Shown here one piece after another: positions 48,422 to 59,670 of a stretch of 64,000 bases of DNA. Numbering within the stretch: the first letter of the stretch is position 1; every line of letters begins with the position of its first letter. Origin of the DNA: Toxonevra muliebris. Taxonomy: Eukaryota; Arthropoda; Insecta; Diptera; Pallopteridae. The stretch spans positions 12,884,878-12,948,877 of the forward strand of contig OY829326.1 of the NCBI GenBank assembly GCA_963691655.1, given 5' to 3'. The notes under the pieces were generated by a model that was not told where the DNA came from, ran no database searches, and saw nothing but the letters and a program-made list of their open reading frames with translations. The position numbers and the translations under genes were made by a program.

Positions 48422-51175
48422 AACATTACCCGCAAAGAACACGTTCACGAACACGTAGGAAGACTTTTGTGCGTACATTGTTGGGTCACAGTATACAGTA
48501 TGCCAGATAGCAGAAAGTAATCTGAAATATTCTCAGGTCTTCTGAGATTTGACAATTATGACATGTATTCACTCAATAAATTTTGACAAATAATTTTGTT
48601 TATGAGAGAAAACTCTCTTAACCCATTTTCATCAGCTGTACCCAAATAAATAAATGAAATAAGAGTATCAAAAAACCATAAACCTTTCGTTTGTTGGTTT
48701 TTTTTCTAAAATTAAAGCTCTCAAAATATTTGGTTGAGTGTGGTTCTATAAAATATTTAAATAAGCAAAATACAATACTTTTACAATTATCTTCTTCAAA
48801 AATGTCCTCTTTATATTCTAAATAAATTTTACCAATTTCAAAAGAATTTTATTTAAATTTCGGAGAGGTAGATTTCTTACTTGAATGGCATACATAACAA
48901 GACATTTTTAAGGTTTGGGTTAAATCCTTGGTTCACATTATGCACATGGTTGTTACAAATGCCTTCGAAGATCTCGTTTATCAATGTCTAAAAAATTTTC
49001 TGGCTTTTCAAAATTTTCTATTTTATTTATATATTTTGCTGGTACCAATAGGTTAATATTTTTTTATATTTACTTCTCAAATCTCAAATGTTTTGGGAGA
49101 AGTCAGAGTATAATTTTCAAATTTGGCAGACGTCAGTGAACAGAAAAGAGGGCGTCACTTCTATTTATTTCACTATGGTTTGTGTGTGCTGTCATTGTAC
49201 TCGATGCCGATGCACTATTGTAATTTAGGCTTATTGAAAGATCAAAAACTACGAACAATGGCGTGTTCAAATATTAATGTCTAATTGATAAGCCTATTAT
49301 ACGTTTTTTATTGTCTGCCAAATATGGACGCTGGATTACATAAAAACTCGTTTATCGGGTGAAGTCTGCATCGATTTTGAGCTTGAACTTTCGGCCATTC
49401 CAATTTTTTCTACCAGTCTCTTTCAGACAAGCTTTCAAGCTTGCATCCGAGTGAAAAGCTATTAAAAAATAATTTTCATAGTATTGCATGCACATAGGAA
49501 GAACTACTAGCTGCTTTTTATTTTTTTTTTAACTTACTTAATTATAGTTGCTAATAATGAAAAAAATTCAAATTCAAACATTTTTTATATTTCGCTTATT
49601 ACAAATAAAATTTATAATGTACCAAGTAATAAAAGTAGCATGGATAATTATCCACTACTAACTTCCACGTTTGTACCCATTTTGTGAAATACATCTCTAA
49701 AATGTTAGGCTTAAACTATAATATGCTTAAGCGGGCGTAACCTACTGTCATAGCTAAGGCTCTCAGATGGGAAATTCGTCGATCGGGAAAATTGAAAAAA
49801 AAAAATTTTTTGCTAAAACTTTATTCATAAAAAACTTTATTTTTTTTTCTTTGCACTATCCCTCCCAGAAAAACGTTTAGTTTTTGTTTAGTTTAGAGGA
49901 GGCCCTATTGAATAATTCTTCATCATTTGCAGCACTTTCAAATAAATAAGAATTAAACTGACAAGTAATTGATTACAAAATATGTATATTTTTGACCGGA
50001 ACATCAATTTATTGTCGACGTGCTTCAAAACATTGTCGAAACCCCTTGATTGATTCAGATAATGAAAAATGTAAGTGTTTTAATAGAGTATATGTATTGG
50101 TATTGTCATTGTAGCATTATTTAGAGTAAGCGTAAAATGTAAATAATTTGCGTTTTGTGTCATATTTGAATGCTAACAGTGTAATCAACCATATATTTAT
50201 CGTGAAGTCGTCGGCGTAACCATAAAATCTAACGGCATATTTTATCCACGTGCATCTCTTGAAAAAAAAAACTTATCATAAGTTAGGTTAGGTTATAATA
50301 CCATATGGGCCTATGTGGTTTATCAAACTTCTCTAAATCGCTGCCCCCACAGATTCGAAGTCAGCTAGGTTGCTAAGGAAGCGTTAAACCAATTTGTAGT
50401 TTTTACAACTTCTCTAAATCTCTCATATCAGCAGAATCGAGGTTAGCTATATTGATGGAGAACAGTTGACTTAAAGAACCCAGTCTACGTGGAAATTCTC
50501 CAGATTTCCCTTCCCTCGTCTGAGAGTATTTGTCATAACTGAGCGGAAACCCTGTACTTAATGAACTTTTTGAAATTTTTTGATAATCTCATTTTTAGAA
50601 TTGTTTCTTGCTTGTTGTCAATAATATTATCGAAATCATTTCTTAAATTGTTTGCAATTTGATACTCAAGAATACTCAAATTACTCAGAGTTCTTAAGTC
50701 ATGCTATTGCGCAAATAATTTTTTATTAGTTTCATTTAAAAAAAACGAACGTTCGATCGAAGCAACTGTTACTGGAACAGTTAGAAACAAAAATAAACTT
50801 CTGGAAGCTGGCGAACAAAGCAGCGTTCTCGATTATCAAAAGATTCGCCTTGTGTATATACTAATTAACCCACTGATACAATATGTCCAATACGTCCAAA
50901 AAGCTATTCTTGTAATTTATGGGCAAAAGTACTTATAAGTGCTTTTCTGAATTGTCAAACAATTTGAAATTTTGTCGTGATGGTGTGCATACAAAATGCA
51001 TGAAACGTTACAACATTCAAAGAACCTGAGAATATGCGATTATAACAATAGGCGTATTTTTTAATCGTATAAAACATTTTCTTTTTCAACATTTTCCGTA
51101 CGGAAAGTGCGACCGGTTTGGCTCATTGCCAAAGCAAAGGACATTTAACGAAATTTTTTGTTAAGTACAACGGGA
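48422..51175. other. Non-coding sequence with decayed repeats
   Basis: It contains the MITE half-copy at about 49385-49465 and a less AT-rich stretch at 50281-50530 beginning ttaggttaggtta that is probably an unassigned repeat. No coding sequence recognised. Confidence 0.45.
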
Positions 51176-52567
51176 GCGTTTCACGGGCGTAAAATCAGAA
51201 AAGCTGATTTCAGAGAGTGTTAGAAACGCGTCTCTGAGTGTTTCTGATTTGCAGAGCTGCTTCTATTTGGACGCCATTTTTGTAATCATATTATTTTTCT
51301 TGATTCACCATGCCAAATGAGCGTACCAATCAGTCCAAGAAGTCCGAGATGAAATAAAACAACTAAATTGTGAAAAGGCTCCAGGATATGACTGCATTGA
51401 TGCAAAAGTATTACAATGCATACCACGAAAGGGCATATTGTTATTAACATTCATCTTCAACGCGATTCTAAGGCTTGATCACGTCCCAACACAATAGAAA
51501 TGCGCTGAGGTTATTATGATTCCCAAACCAAGCAAATCCTGCATCCTACTTTTTGCTACTTAAGTCTTACTTAAGCAATCGACATTATAATGTTAAACAA
51601 CAAGGTGAAACCTCAAAACTATACGCCATTAATGCAGGCGTTCCACAAGGAAGTGTACTAGGGCCAGTTTTATACACTATATATACAGCCGACATGCCAG
51701 TAAAAAACAATGTTCACGTAGCAACCTATACAGATGATACGGCTATAACAGTATCTAGCATAACGCCAGCAGAAGCATTTATCAAAGTTCAAAACGAACT
51801 TAATGAAATAGAGCAATGGTTAAAGAAATGGAAAATTAAAGTTAACTTGGATAAGTCTGTAGAAGTCACAAGCTTGGTCTAAAAAGAGGTGGCTGCCCTG
51901 CCAACCTGTCACACTAAACGACTCTCAACTACTTCAAAGCGATAATGTAAAATACCTTGGAGTTCATCTAGACCGCAGACTTACCTGGCAGAAACATATT
52001 AAGGCTAAACAAAAACAGCTAAACATAAAAACGAAGAAAATATGCTGGCTACTAAATCCAAATTCTCAGCTTAGTTTAGAAAACAAGGTCAGGTTGTATA
52101 AAGCTATTCTAAAAACAGTCCAGGCCTACGGAATTCATCTGTGGGGTACAGCAAGCAAATCAAATATTGAGATACTGCAACGATACCAGTCAAAGACGTT
52201 AAAAAAGATTGTTAATGCCCCCTGGTTTGTGGCGAATGAGCAAATACATAAAAATTTAAACATTCCATTTGTCAAATCGCAAATTGTAAAATATAGTGAA
52301 AGATACATTAATTGAAAAAAAAAATATTTTTTTCTGATTTTGGAGGTCAGCATGATTTCTCAAAAGTTTAACAGTTCTTTGACTCGACACAAACTTAAAA
52401 TAGTCTATAATTTTATTTTTGGAAGGAAATTAAAACATTTCACAAACTAGAATTTAATGATTTTCAAAAATTTTAGATCATTCTTTTTCTAAGACGCAAA
52501 CACTGATCACTAATTTTTGATTAATCACTGTGAAATCAGTTTTTCTGATTTTACGCCCGCGAAACGC
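51176..52567. mobile_element. TIR DNA element enclosing a LINE fragment
   Basis: The inverted termini 51176-51212 and 52531-52567 match at 35 of 37 bases (GCGTTTCACGGGCGTAAAAT...). Between them lies about 1 kb of reverse-transcriptase sequence (separate entry). The element itself encodes no transposase. Directly adjacent target duplications are not obvious. Related direct sequences (ttgNtaagtacNacgg) lie just outside both ends, at about 51159 and 52583. Confidence 0.7.
51325..52314 (+). pseudogene. Jockey-like LINE reverse transcriptase, internally deleted
   Basis: The blocks in order are: VRDEIKQLNCEKAPGYDCID (51336 on), a broken segment ending VIMIPKPSKSC, then a deletion. A 109-codon frame (51553-51882) follows with LKSYLSNR, AGVPQGSVLGPVLYTIYTAD and the catalytic box ATYTDDTAI, where Thr replaces the usual Ala of YADD. 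After a frameshift come VKYLGVHLDRRLTWQKHIK and KAILKTVQAYGIHLWGTASK, ending in a stop at 52312-52314. The fingers/palm segment between PKPSK and LKSYL is missing. This is the palm/thumb part of ORF2. It sits inside the TIR element and was either inserted there or captured. Confidence 0.85.
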
Positions 52568-52590
52568 ACTCAATATATAGAATTGCTAAG

Positions 52591-52731
52591 TACGACGGTA
52601 AAGCGGTCGACGGTACGTGTACAGCAGCTGTCGCCGGTAAAAACGCCACAGCCGTAATTGTGTGACATTTCATACGAGGATGTGCATTTTAATTTTGATA
52701 GCGGGTAGCCTTTGACCGCTTTACCGTCATA
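52591..52731. repeat. Small inverted repeat, 17 of 18 match
   Basis: tacgacggtaaagcggtc at 52591-52608 is repeated inverted at 52714-52731 with one change. The 105-bp spacer is unusually GC-rich for the window. Possible MITE. The GC-rich stretch continues to about 52870. Confidence 0.5.
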
Positions 52732-53148
52732 CGACACAATAGTGTTTTAAGCTTGAATTGAATTGTAACGGGTGACGAGAAATCCGTTGACGGGTATTGT
52801 ACAGATGATCAGAACCCTCAGCGAAATCCGCGCGAGTAAACACAATTGAGACGGGTGGCAGGTCGGCGGGTAATCATCTGACATTTACTATTGACATGAA
52901 AATTATCTTTAAAGTATTTTCGTTTGTAAGTACGTGCATCTAAATTAATATAATAACTATCACCCACCGCAATGGTGTTCAAGGCTTTATTTGACGAAAA
53001 TTCAAAATGCCTGCATCAATGTATAAATATTTCTACCATGGTTTTGACATACACTTCTTGTGTATTCGCACATTTGCTTGGAGAATGAAATTAAATTTGT
53101 CTTTTTGACGAATGTCCCTACAAATAGATAATTTTTCCTACCCTAGAC

Positions 53149-53391
53149 CAGCGGTTTTCAATCTTTTTTCGCGTACCCTCAATGTACCATGTAGATCAAA
53201 CCCGTATCACAGAACTAAAAAAATTTTGCTTTGTATACATTATGTCTACCAAAACTTTAGCGTAATAATAAATAACGACAAACAGATAAACAGCAGATTG
53301 TAAAATGTAAAAAATGTGCGAAAATACAGATTTTTAATAAAATTCAGGCATCGCCTTTGGAGGCCTAACGCTTACCACAGCTTCAGAAACG
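53149..53391. mobile_element. Possible short hAT MITE
   Basis: The left end cagcggttttcaatc resembles hAT termini. The flanks ccctagac (53141-53148) and gcctagac (53392-53399) agree at 7 of 8 bases. The right terminus is a poor match, so the call is weak. Confidence 0.35.
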
Positions 53392-53492
53392 GCCTAGACT
53401 ATCTAGGCAAGGAAATGTATGTCACATTTTAGTTGAATATTTTGATATTTTAGAACAAAAACTTTTATTTTAGTAGTACAGACTAAAGGTAT

Positions 53493-53717
53493 GCACACAC
53501 AATCGCGATTTCATCGGTTTGTCGTCTCGAAAACGCAAACTGTTGCGTTTTTATACCGACAAGTAACAAAATAAATATGAAGTGAAATGAGAAAAAATGA
53601 TTAAAAAGAAACAAATTGAGAGTCGTTTAATATTATTTTGTATTTTAGTATTTTTATTTTAATATGTATATTTAATTTAATTTTTTTATGTGGCAGAGAA
53701 ATCGCAACAGTGTGTGC
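53493..53717 (-). repeat. MITE with GCACACA...TGCGATTT ends (copy 2)
   Basis: Termini 53493-53511 and 53699-53717 are inverted repeats matching at 15 of 19 bases. The interior is the inverse of the copy at 30074-30395 (ctgccacata, aatttgtttctttt and cttgtcggtat in the same order on the minus strand). Confidence 0.65.
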
Positions 53718-54246
53718 CCCTCCGTTTTCACACAGAATTTTATTTTTTATGTTAAGATAAAGCGCAAAATAAGAACTTTTCAACTTTGTCGCGCTTAAAG
53801 ATAACAACTTAGTGCCAAAATAAAAAAGTGGAAGAATCCACTGAATTATTTATAGGACTTGTAAAAAAAAATTAATTGGTTTACAATTTAAAGCACTTTG
53901 ATTGCAAAAATGTGGAGAAAAAATATATGATTATGTGTGTTTCCAATTACAATAAACATGAGCTTCAAAGGTGCACATTCTGTTCACATTCCAGCTTCAG
54001 CTGCGTACTTCACGCTTCATATTCTCTTCCAGGCTTTAATGATGTTTACTGGGCTATGTTAACTATGAGTTGTTGTTTCTTATTAAACCGAAATAATAAT
54101 ATACTTGTTTCTGTTACACTGCACCAAAGGAACCAACACTATACGGACGAACAGTAGCGATTTCTTTTGCTCGCATGGAAATTGCAATTGCCGAAAGCAT
54201 TTTTATTGAATATTTGTTCGTCATAAAACACAGAATGAAAATTTGT
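53718..54246. other. Upstream region of the CECR2 gene
   Basis: Non-coding. A 93-codon frame at 53876-54157 has no recognisable features. This is the presumed proximal upstream region of the promoter at 54249; I see no TATA box at the right distance. Confidence 0.35.
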
Positions 54247-54281
54247 TCAGTTTATATCGTGTGTTTAACGGATTCGGTTGT
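54247..54281 (+). promoter_or_regulatory. Inr + DPE core promoter, probable start of the CECR2 gene
   Basis: A consensus initiator TCAGTT is at 54247-54252 (A+1 at 54249). A consensus downstream promoter element GGTTGT (RGWYVT) is at 54276-54281, exactly +28 to +33. Drosophila TATA-less promoters require this exact spacing. The following 300 bases are the CAA/GAA-rich, ATG-poor kind of sequence usual for fly 5' UTRs, on the strand of the CECR2 gene. The prediction rests on sequence alone. Confidence 0.5.
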
Positions 54282-56474
54282 GCTTTGTTCGTAGAAAAGT
54301 GATGAAAAAGTGTTTTGCCGTATACAAAAAAGATAAATTGAAAGAAAAAGTCCAAAGCAGTTGACCGTCTTCTCCCTGCTGCAAGCAAGTGCGGAAAAAG
54401 GAAGAAGAAAAAAATAAAACAAGAGCAAAAAAAGACGAAGAGCGCAACGCACGCAAACACACCAACACCTAAACACATATAAAATGAAACAGAAAAAAAA
54501 TTTCACAAATTTTTCTACATGACTTTTCCATAAAATAAGCGAAAAAGTTTAACACAATTTCTTCAAATGAAATCGTGTAAACATTTTAAAGTGCATTAAT
54601 TTAGAAATTTAAGTAAAAAAAAGCTTAAAAAAGAAAAAAATTCAAACGCAATTTTATTCGAAAAGGTGACGAAGAAAAAGAGAAAGAGGAGAATAAATTT
54701 TGTGCGCCTTTGGTAATTAATTTTTTTATTATTCGAAACGTATGCCAAAAGAAAATGAGTATAACAAATGGGCGTAAAGTGTTTAAATGAATTAATTTTA
54801 TTTCTAATGCTAATTTGAATTGTGCATATTTTTGAAAAACCATTTTTTTGACTGTGTATAGTTTTTCGACTGCAATTTTGTGATGTAAAAAATTTTAGTT
54901 TAGAATTTAAAAAATTCACAACCAAATGGTATCATTTTTTTTCAATGATTTTTCACTGCTGCCTGAAAAAATGGTTCACGGAAAAAATTTCACTTCGATT
55001 TTTTTTTCAACGAGAAATGAAAATATACTAATTTTTTTACGGGCACGCTATTTAACTCTTTCGCGCTTATAGCACTTGTAAAAGAGGCAGAGCATGCTAT
55101 AGTGCTGTGCTTTTTACTCACATTTCTAAATAATTTGCTCGTTGTTTTGGTTTGCTTTGTAGTCGTATTTACTCGATTCTTTTGTTATCGCCGTCGTTGA
55201 AATTATCACTCGCTGCATTTTCAAAACAATTCCCCACATTCAAACATTTGAATGTTTTCATTGCGGTGTTTTTGTCTTTTTTTCGGAGTTTATCTCTGTC
55301 ATTTACATTTTAACTATTTATTATTATTTGTGACAAGTTGCCTGTATACGTTTAGAAAGTGGTAGGAACTTTATTGTAATTTAATTGAACGGCATCATCG
55401 CAGCTTTAAAAAAATTTAAAAATCTTTTCAAATTTCTTTTCCACACGTGTGTCATTTTAGGTTAAAGCACTATTTTAAAGTGAACGAGGAACTTTAAATT
55501 AAATTCCTTTTATAAAGCATATAATGGAATTAGGCAACAACTTTAGACAGCCTCATTTTATCAACAATTCTTTCATATACTTCAATTATCAAACTCTAAT
55601 TTAACCTAAAAATTTTTTTGGTGTTCGGCAATTTGTTAATATATGCCACTTGTAGAGCTTCATTCTTCTTCAATAAAAATTACGCGCGCTTTTTTTATTC
55701 TGTATATTTAAACTAAATTTTTTTCCAATAATCCTCTTCGCAACAAAAACACTTCGTTTCTTTTTCGTTGCGCAAAAACCCCCTCAGTGAACGTTGTAGT
55801 TACGATCTTCGGTAATCACTGAAAACAACAACAATAGCTTGAACGAAAGAACAAACACATGTCAAACATTTTTAGCCGCCCGCTTTCGTTGTTGAATTTT
55901 ATATTGTTTTTGTATTTTTGTTTTTAGTGTACTTTTTACATATTTTGTGTTTGTTTTAATTTAATTTTAAATTTAATTTTATTATACGCACATCACTGTG
56001 TGTACGTGCATACGCGCGTACATTCATATTTTCTTTCCCCATGCATTTGCTCTTTTATTTCCGAGTCTCTTCTTTTGTTCTCTTTTTGACGATAGGCGTC
56101 GATTTACATACATGTATATGTATGGTATGTATATATTTTTGTATGCTTTTTCTGCTTCGTCTTTTGTCTCTATCATTTTGCTTTTGTTTTTAATTAATCC
56201 CAAAAAATCTTAAATATAAAAAATCGTTTAGTTTTGATTGTCATCATCGATTAACGTTGAATTTGAATATTTGCTTATAAGGTTCTTCGTTGTCTTTGTT
56301 TGTAATTTGATGCTAATTCATCCATCTGTCTCCTCGTTTCGTTTCTTTGATGTTTTAGGTGTGGAACTCTTTTTTTTTTTTTTTTTTTTTTTTTTGTTTT
56401 CTAATTTTGGCGCATTTTCTTTAATTATTTCTACAATGTGATAATGTTAATATTTCTTCATGCGTGTTTTTCAG
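54282..56474 (+). other. Presumed 5' UTR exon and first intron of the CECR2 gene
   Basis: From 54249 to roughly 54660 the plus strand looks like leader. Candidate donors are aaaag|gtgacg near 54663 and, less good, one near 54611. The rest is AT-rich with T runs, and cacatg/gtatgt repeats near 55990-56130. No coding exon is visible. Confidence 0.3.
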
Positions 56475-56742
56475 GTACTCTCAAGTAATTGGTAACCGGC
56501 AGGAAAATAATTTTAATATTTTGTGAAGCTTATAATAATAATTTATACTACTTTACAAGTGGAAATTTAAAGTTACCAAAGAAACTCGAAAATAAAAAAT
56601 ATTACGTAAAGTAAAAAATCAGAAAAAAAAAACTCAAGGAATTGATAAGAATAATAATAGAAATAATTACCTGTAAATAAAAAGGAATCAAAGCAAAGGT
56701 GAAAGTAAACATAAATGGTTTCTACTTTCATCGGCCTATTGG
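56475..56742 (+). CDS. dikar: CECR2-like protein, exon with start codon (CDS 56715-56742)
   Basis: A good acceptor, cgtgtttttcag, ends at 56474. The ATG at 56715 (context cataaATGg) starts MVSTFIGLL; the donor is G|gtatgt after 56742. The first nine residues plus one split codon lead into the conserved WWE-type N-terminus of CECR2. Only 28 coding bases are in this exon; the rest is 5' UTR. The joining phase (one base here, two in the next exon) restores the Asp codon, which supports the splice. Confidence 0.7.
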
Positions 56743-56814
56743 GTATGTCCATTTCGTTTTTTCTGTAACAAAATAATTTCCAAATAACTTAATAATGTAT
56801 TAAATAATTTTCAG

Positions 56815-56903
56815 ATATTCAATCATGGTGGGAGATACCGTGCATTTCTCATTTTTGTTCATTGTTTAGTTCTGCTTTTGATTTGCCTGATATTGATATT
56901 GAG
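56815..56903 (+). CDS. dikar: CECR2-like protein, coding exon 2
   Basis: Bounded by acceptor taattttcag (56805-56814) and donor GAG|gtaagt. It encodes residues 10-39, including SWWEIPCISHFCSLF and AFDLPDIDIE. Human CECR2 begins with the same SWWEVPAIAHFCSLF / AFxLPDFEIEELE pattern, so this is the N-terminal DDT-type region. An 89-base exon is easily missed by single-frame searches, but its conservation and phase make it secure. Confidence 0.9.
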
Positions 56904-57524
56904 GTAAGTTTTGAATTCAATTCATTCATTTGTGCAGAGTTTTCTACTTTATGTCCAATGATGAATTTTCAAAGTTGTCCATATGTATGTATATACATAC
57001 ATGAGATAGATATGACGTTTGTGAACCAAAACACCTCTACTAAGCCTACACCATAAAAAATAGTGATAGGAGCTATCGAGTGATTGCAACTATCGATAGT
57101 TAGTAAGTTCGAACTTAGTAAAAATCGTTCATTCCTTTATCCAAAAAAAGAAATCACACATGACTGATTTTTTCAAAACTATTAGTTGAATGAAATTTTT
57201 TTTTTACCTACGAATAATTCGATAGCAAAAGCACTCAAAATTGCATGCTCTTAAGTCCAGCAGTTTGGACAAGTCTTTGATGGGCTAGCTAGTTATTCTG
57301 TCTGCCAGCCAGGGAAACTGTATTACATATTTTTACTTTAGTTTAGAAATACCCTAACTAATATTTTTACCTAAATTGGATTTTTTTTGGTAGGGTTTGA
57401 TATAGTTAAGTACGACACATTAGAAGCTTTCAAAACCCGGATTTCGATTAATTACGATATATATATAGATGACTATATAAAATGAAAATCATCTAAATAA
57501 TTGTAAATTTTCTCTGTATTATAG

Positions 57525-58174
57525 GACTTAGAATCCGCACTTCTATCCGATGGTACTGATGAAGATCAAATCGCCCTAGTACCCGAATTAATAGTGCGAC
57601 TACTGAAGGGTTGCGATGCGCTCAAATCGGTAGCTAAAGAAATTACACACAGCAATTATCAAATGTTTTTGCGGCGTTTCTTACGCCAACAGTGTCGCAT
57701 ACACAATACCGAAAATCATTTTGATACCGATATTGACTTTCAGTCGTTGCCTGTACGCAAGCGTTTACAAATTCTACATGATTTATGTCACTTTCGTTTG
57801 GATTCCGATGATGTACAAGTAATTTTAAGTAATTTAGAAGCCGATAGCTTGCGTGTCGAACCGCTGGGATACGATTCGAAAAACTCTGGCTATTGGTATT
57901 TCTACGGTACACGTTTGTATCGTGAAGATAAGCCAACAGCAGCCAATAATAGCCAAAAGTCAAGTGGCAGTAGTGGTAGTGGTAACAACAACAGTGGTGG
58001 CGGCGCTGTATGGCAGGTCATTTGTTTCACTGAAGAGGATTGGCAAAATTTAGCAAGTAAATTCAAATCATCCACAAATGCTAAAGAGCGTGAGCTATAT
58101 CAAATATTAGATGAGAACTTCTTACCGAAATTGCCGCAACTTTTTCGAGAACGCGAGAAATTAAGGAGAAGAAA
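57525..58174 (+). CDS. dikar: CECR2-like protein, coding exon 3 (DDT/WHIM region)
   Basis: The exon follows tattatag and ends before gtgagt at 58175. It encodes residues 40-256, the conserved core of the CECR2 family: LIVRLLKGCDALKSV, FQSLPVRKRLQILHDLCHFRLD, then the WHIM-type block DSLRVEPLGYDSKNSGYWYF with YGTRLYRED, and VICFTEEDWQNLASKF with LYQILDENFLPKLP. In human CECR2 these blocks occur in the same order. This region binds the ISWI ATPase (SNF2L/SNF2H) and helps the complex engage linker DNA. A Ser/Gly/Asn-rich loop (about 57955-58005) interrupts the domain, as expected in flies. The tail is basic (REREKLRRRK). Confidence 0.95.
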
Positions 58175-58253
58175 GTGAGTTCTGTGAATAGTAAACGAGT
58201 ATAATGCAATTTATATTACGTTTTTACTTTTGCTTTGCTTTTTTTTTTTGTAG

Positions 58254-58481
58254 ATTGTTTCAAGTGCGTAACTCAAGTCGCATTCGCAACATTGTTGAAC
58301 TTAAGGCGCGCCAAGAACAAGAACGTCTACAGCGTGAACGTCAACGTTATCAATTTGAGCCGCCAGCAAAGCCAACACACTTAATACCCGGAGCAACAAC
58401 AGCATCAGCGCAATCAGCAGTAGCAGGAGCTATAACAACCAACTATAACACGTCAACGTCACAAAATCGCACAAGAAGACG
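58254..58481 (+). CDS. dikar: CECR2-like protein, coding exon 4 (read-through to 58575 gives a short form)
   Basis: Acceptor ttttttttgtag ends at 58253, and the split Lys codon joins exon 3 in phase. It encodes KLFQVRNSSRIRNIVELKAR and a charged EQERLQRERQRY helix, followed by Ala/Thr-rich linker. For the frame to continue into the exon at 61828 the donor must leave two bases; CG|gttagc after 58481 fits and gives RRRSQSTS across the junction. That donor is weak. If unspliced, the frame continues through a Ser/Thr-rich tail to a TAG at 58573-58575, giving a 362-residue protein without bromodomain. A polyadenylation-type aataaa lies at 58635. Confidence 0.75.
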
Positions 58482-58575
58482 GTTAGCAAGAGAAATTGCA
58501 ATTGCTTCTTCCAATACTACCAATACTCCTACCACTACTACTCGTACTTCTGCTACTTCTAGAAACTCCCACTAG

Positions 58576-59639
58576 AACTACAACTAAAATCAGATTCAGT
58601 AAAAACGAAATTTCTCAAAACACAAAAGAACCAAAATAAATATACCAAATCACTGAAACAAACAGAAAGAAACTTAAACACTGTAATCGAAATGGAAATT
58701 AATGCAAATGCATATTAAATCATGTCTCATTGAAATACTCTAAAGACACGCATTACAAAGGGCATTACCACAAACAAATACATACTTACGTATTAACACA
58801 ATTCATATTTACACACACACTTTCGCATCATTCTCAAGCAAAACCAGAACGAAATACGAAAAATTTGTCTATGTTTTCTTTCATTTGCTGTGTTAAAATT
58901 TTGTGTTAGTTTTTATTTAATTAAAATACTTTATATATTTATATTTTCGATTATTTTCACTTGTTTTGTATACATTTCTGTTGCATCTAAAAAAAAAAAC
59001 TCAATTTTTGTAATTGACTGTTGTTCAAATTTGAAGTACAATTTACAAAACTTCATGGAAAAGAGTTTGGTCAGCTAAATTTTGTTTGACACTTCATCAA
59101 CACTACTCAAAAAAAAAAAAAAAAAAAAATAATAATAAATAAATTGTAATCATTGCTCATTCAGAAACATTGCAAAGTAAGCATAAAAACTTGTTTCGGT
59201 TTTCGGCTGCAATTTGTAGCAAATAAAAAGTAAAATCGAAAAAAAATTATAAAAAAGAGAAAGAACTATTTTGTAAACAAATGAAATAATATAAACGCGG
59301 CTGTAGTGTCAGGCAAGCATAAATACCAACAATAACAACTATATCAGCAACACGACAACAAAAACAACAACAACAAAGTGAACAAATGAAAAGAGACAAC
59401 GACGACGAGGCTATAAATGAAAATTAATTTAAATTTATTTTATCTGTGGTTATATTTCGGAATTGGATAGAATACATTTGGTTTTTTGCATAAAGAAAAA
59501 CAAAAACAAACAAAAATTAAGTAAGCATGCTTTTTTTAAATCTTAAATTATGTAATTTCTTTTTTTTTTTGTTTGTTTTTTCGATTATATAATTTAGTTT
59601 TGGTAAATTTGGCTATGTTCTAAATAAAATATGTAACAA

Positions 59640-59670
<31 letters not shown>

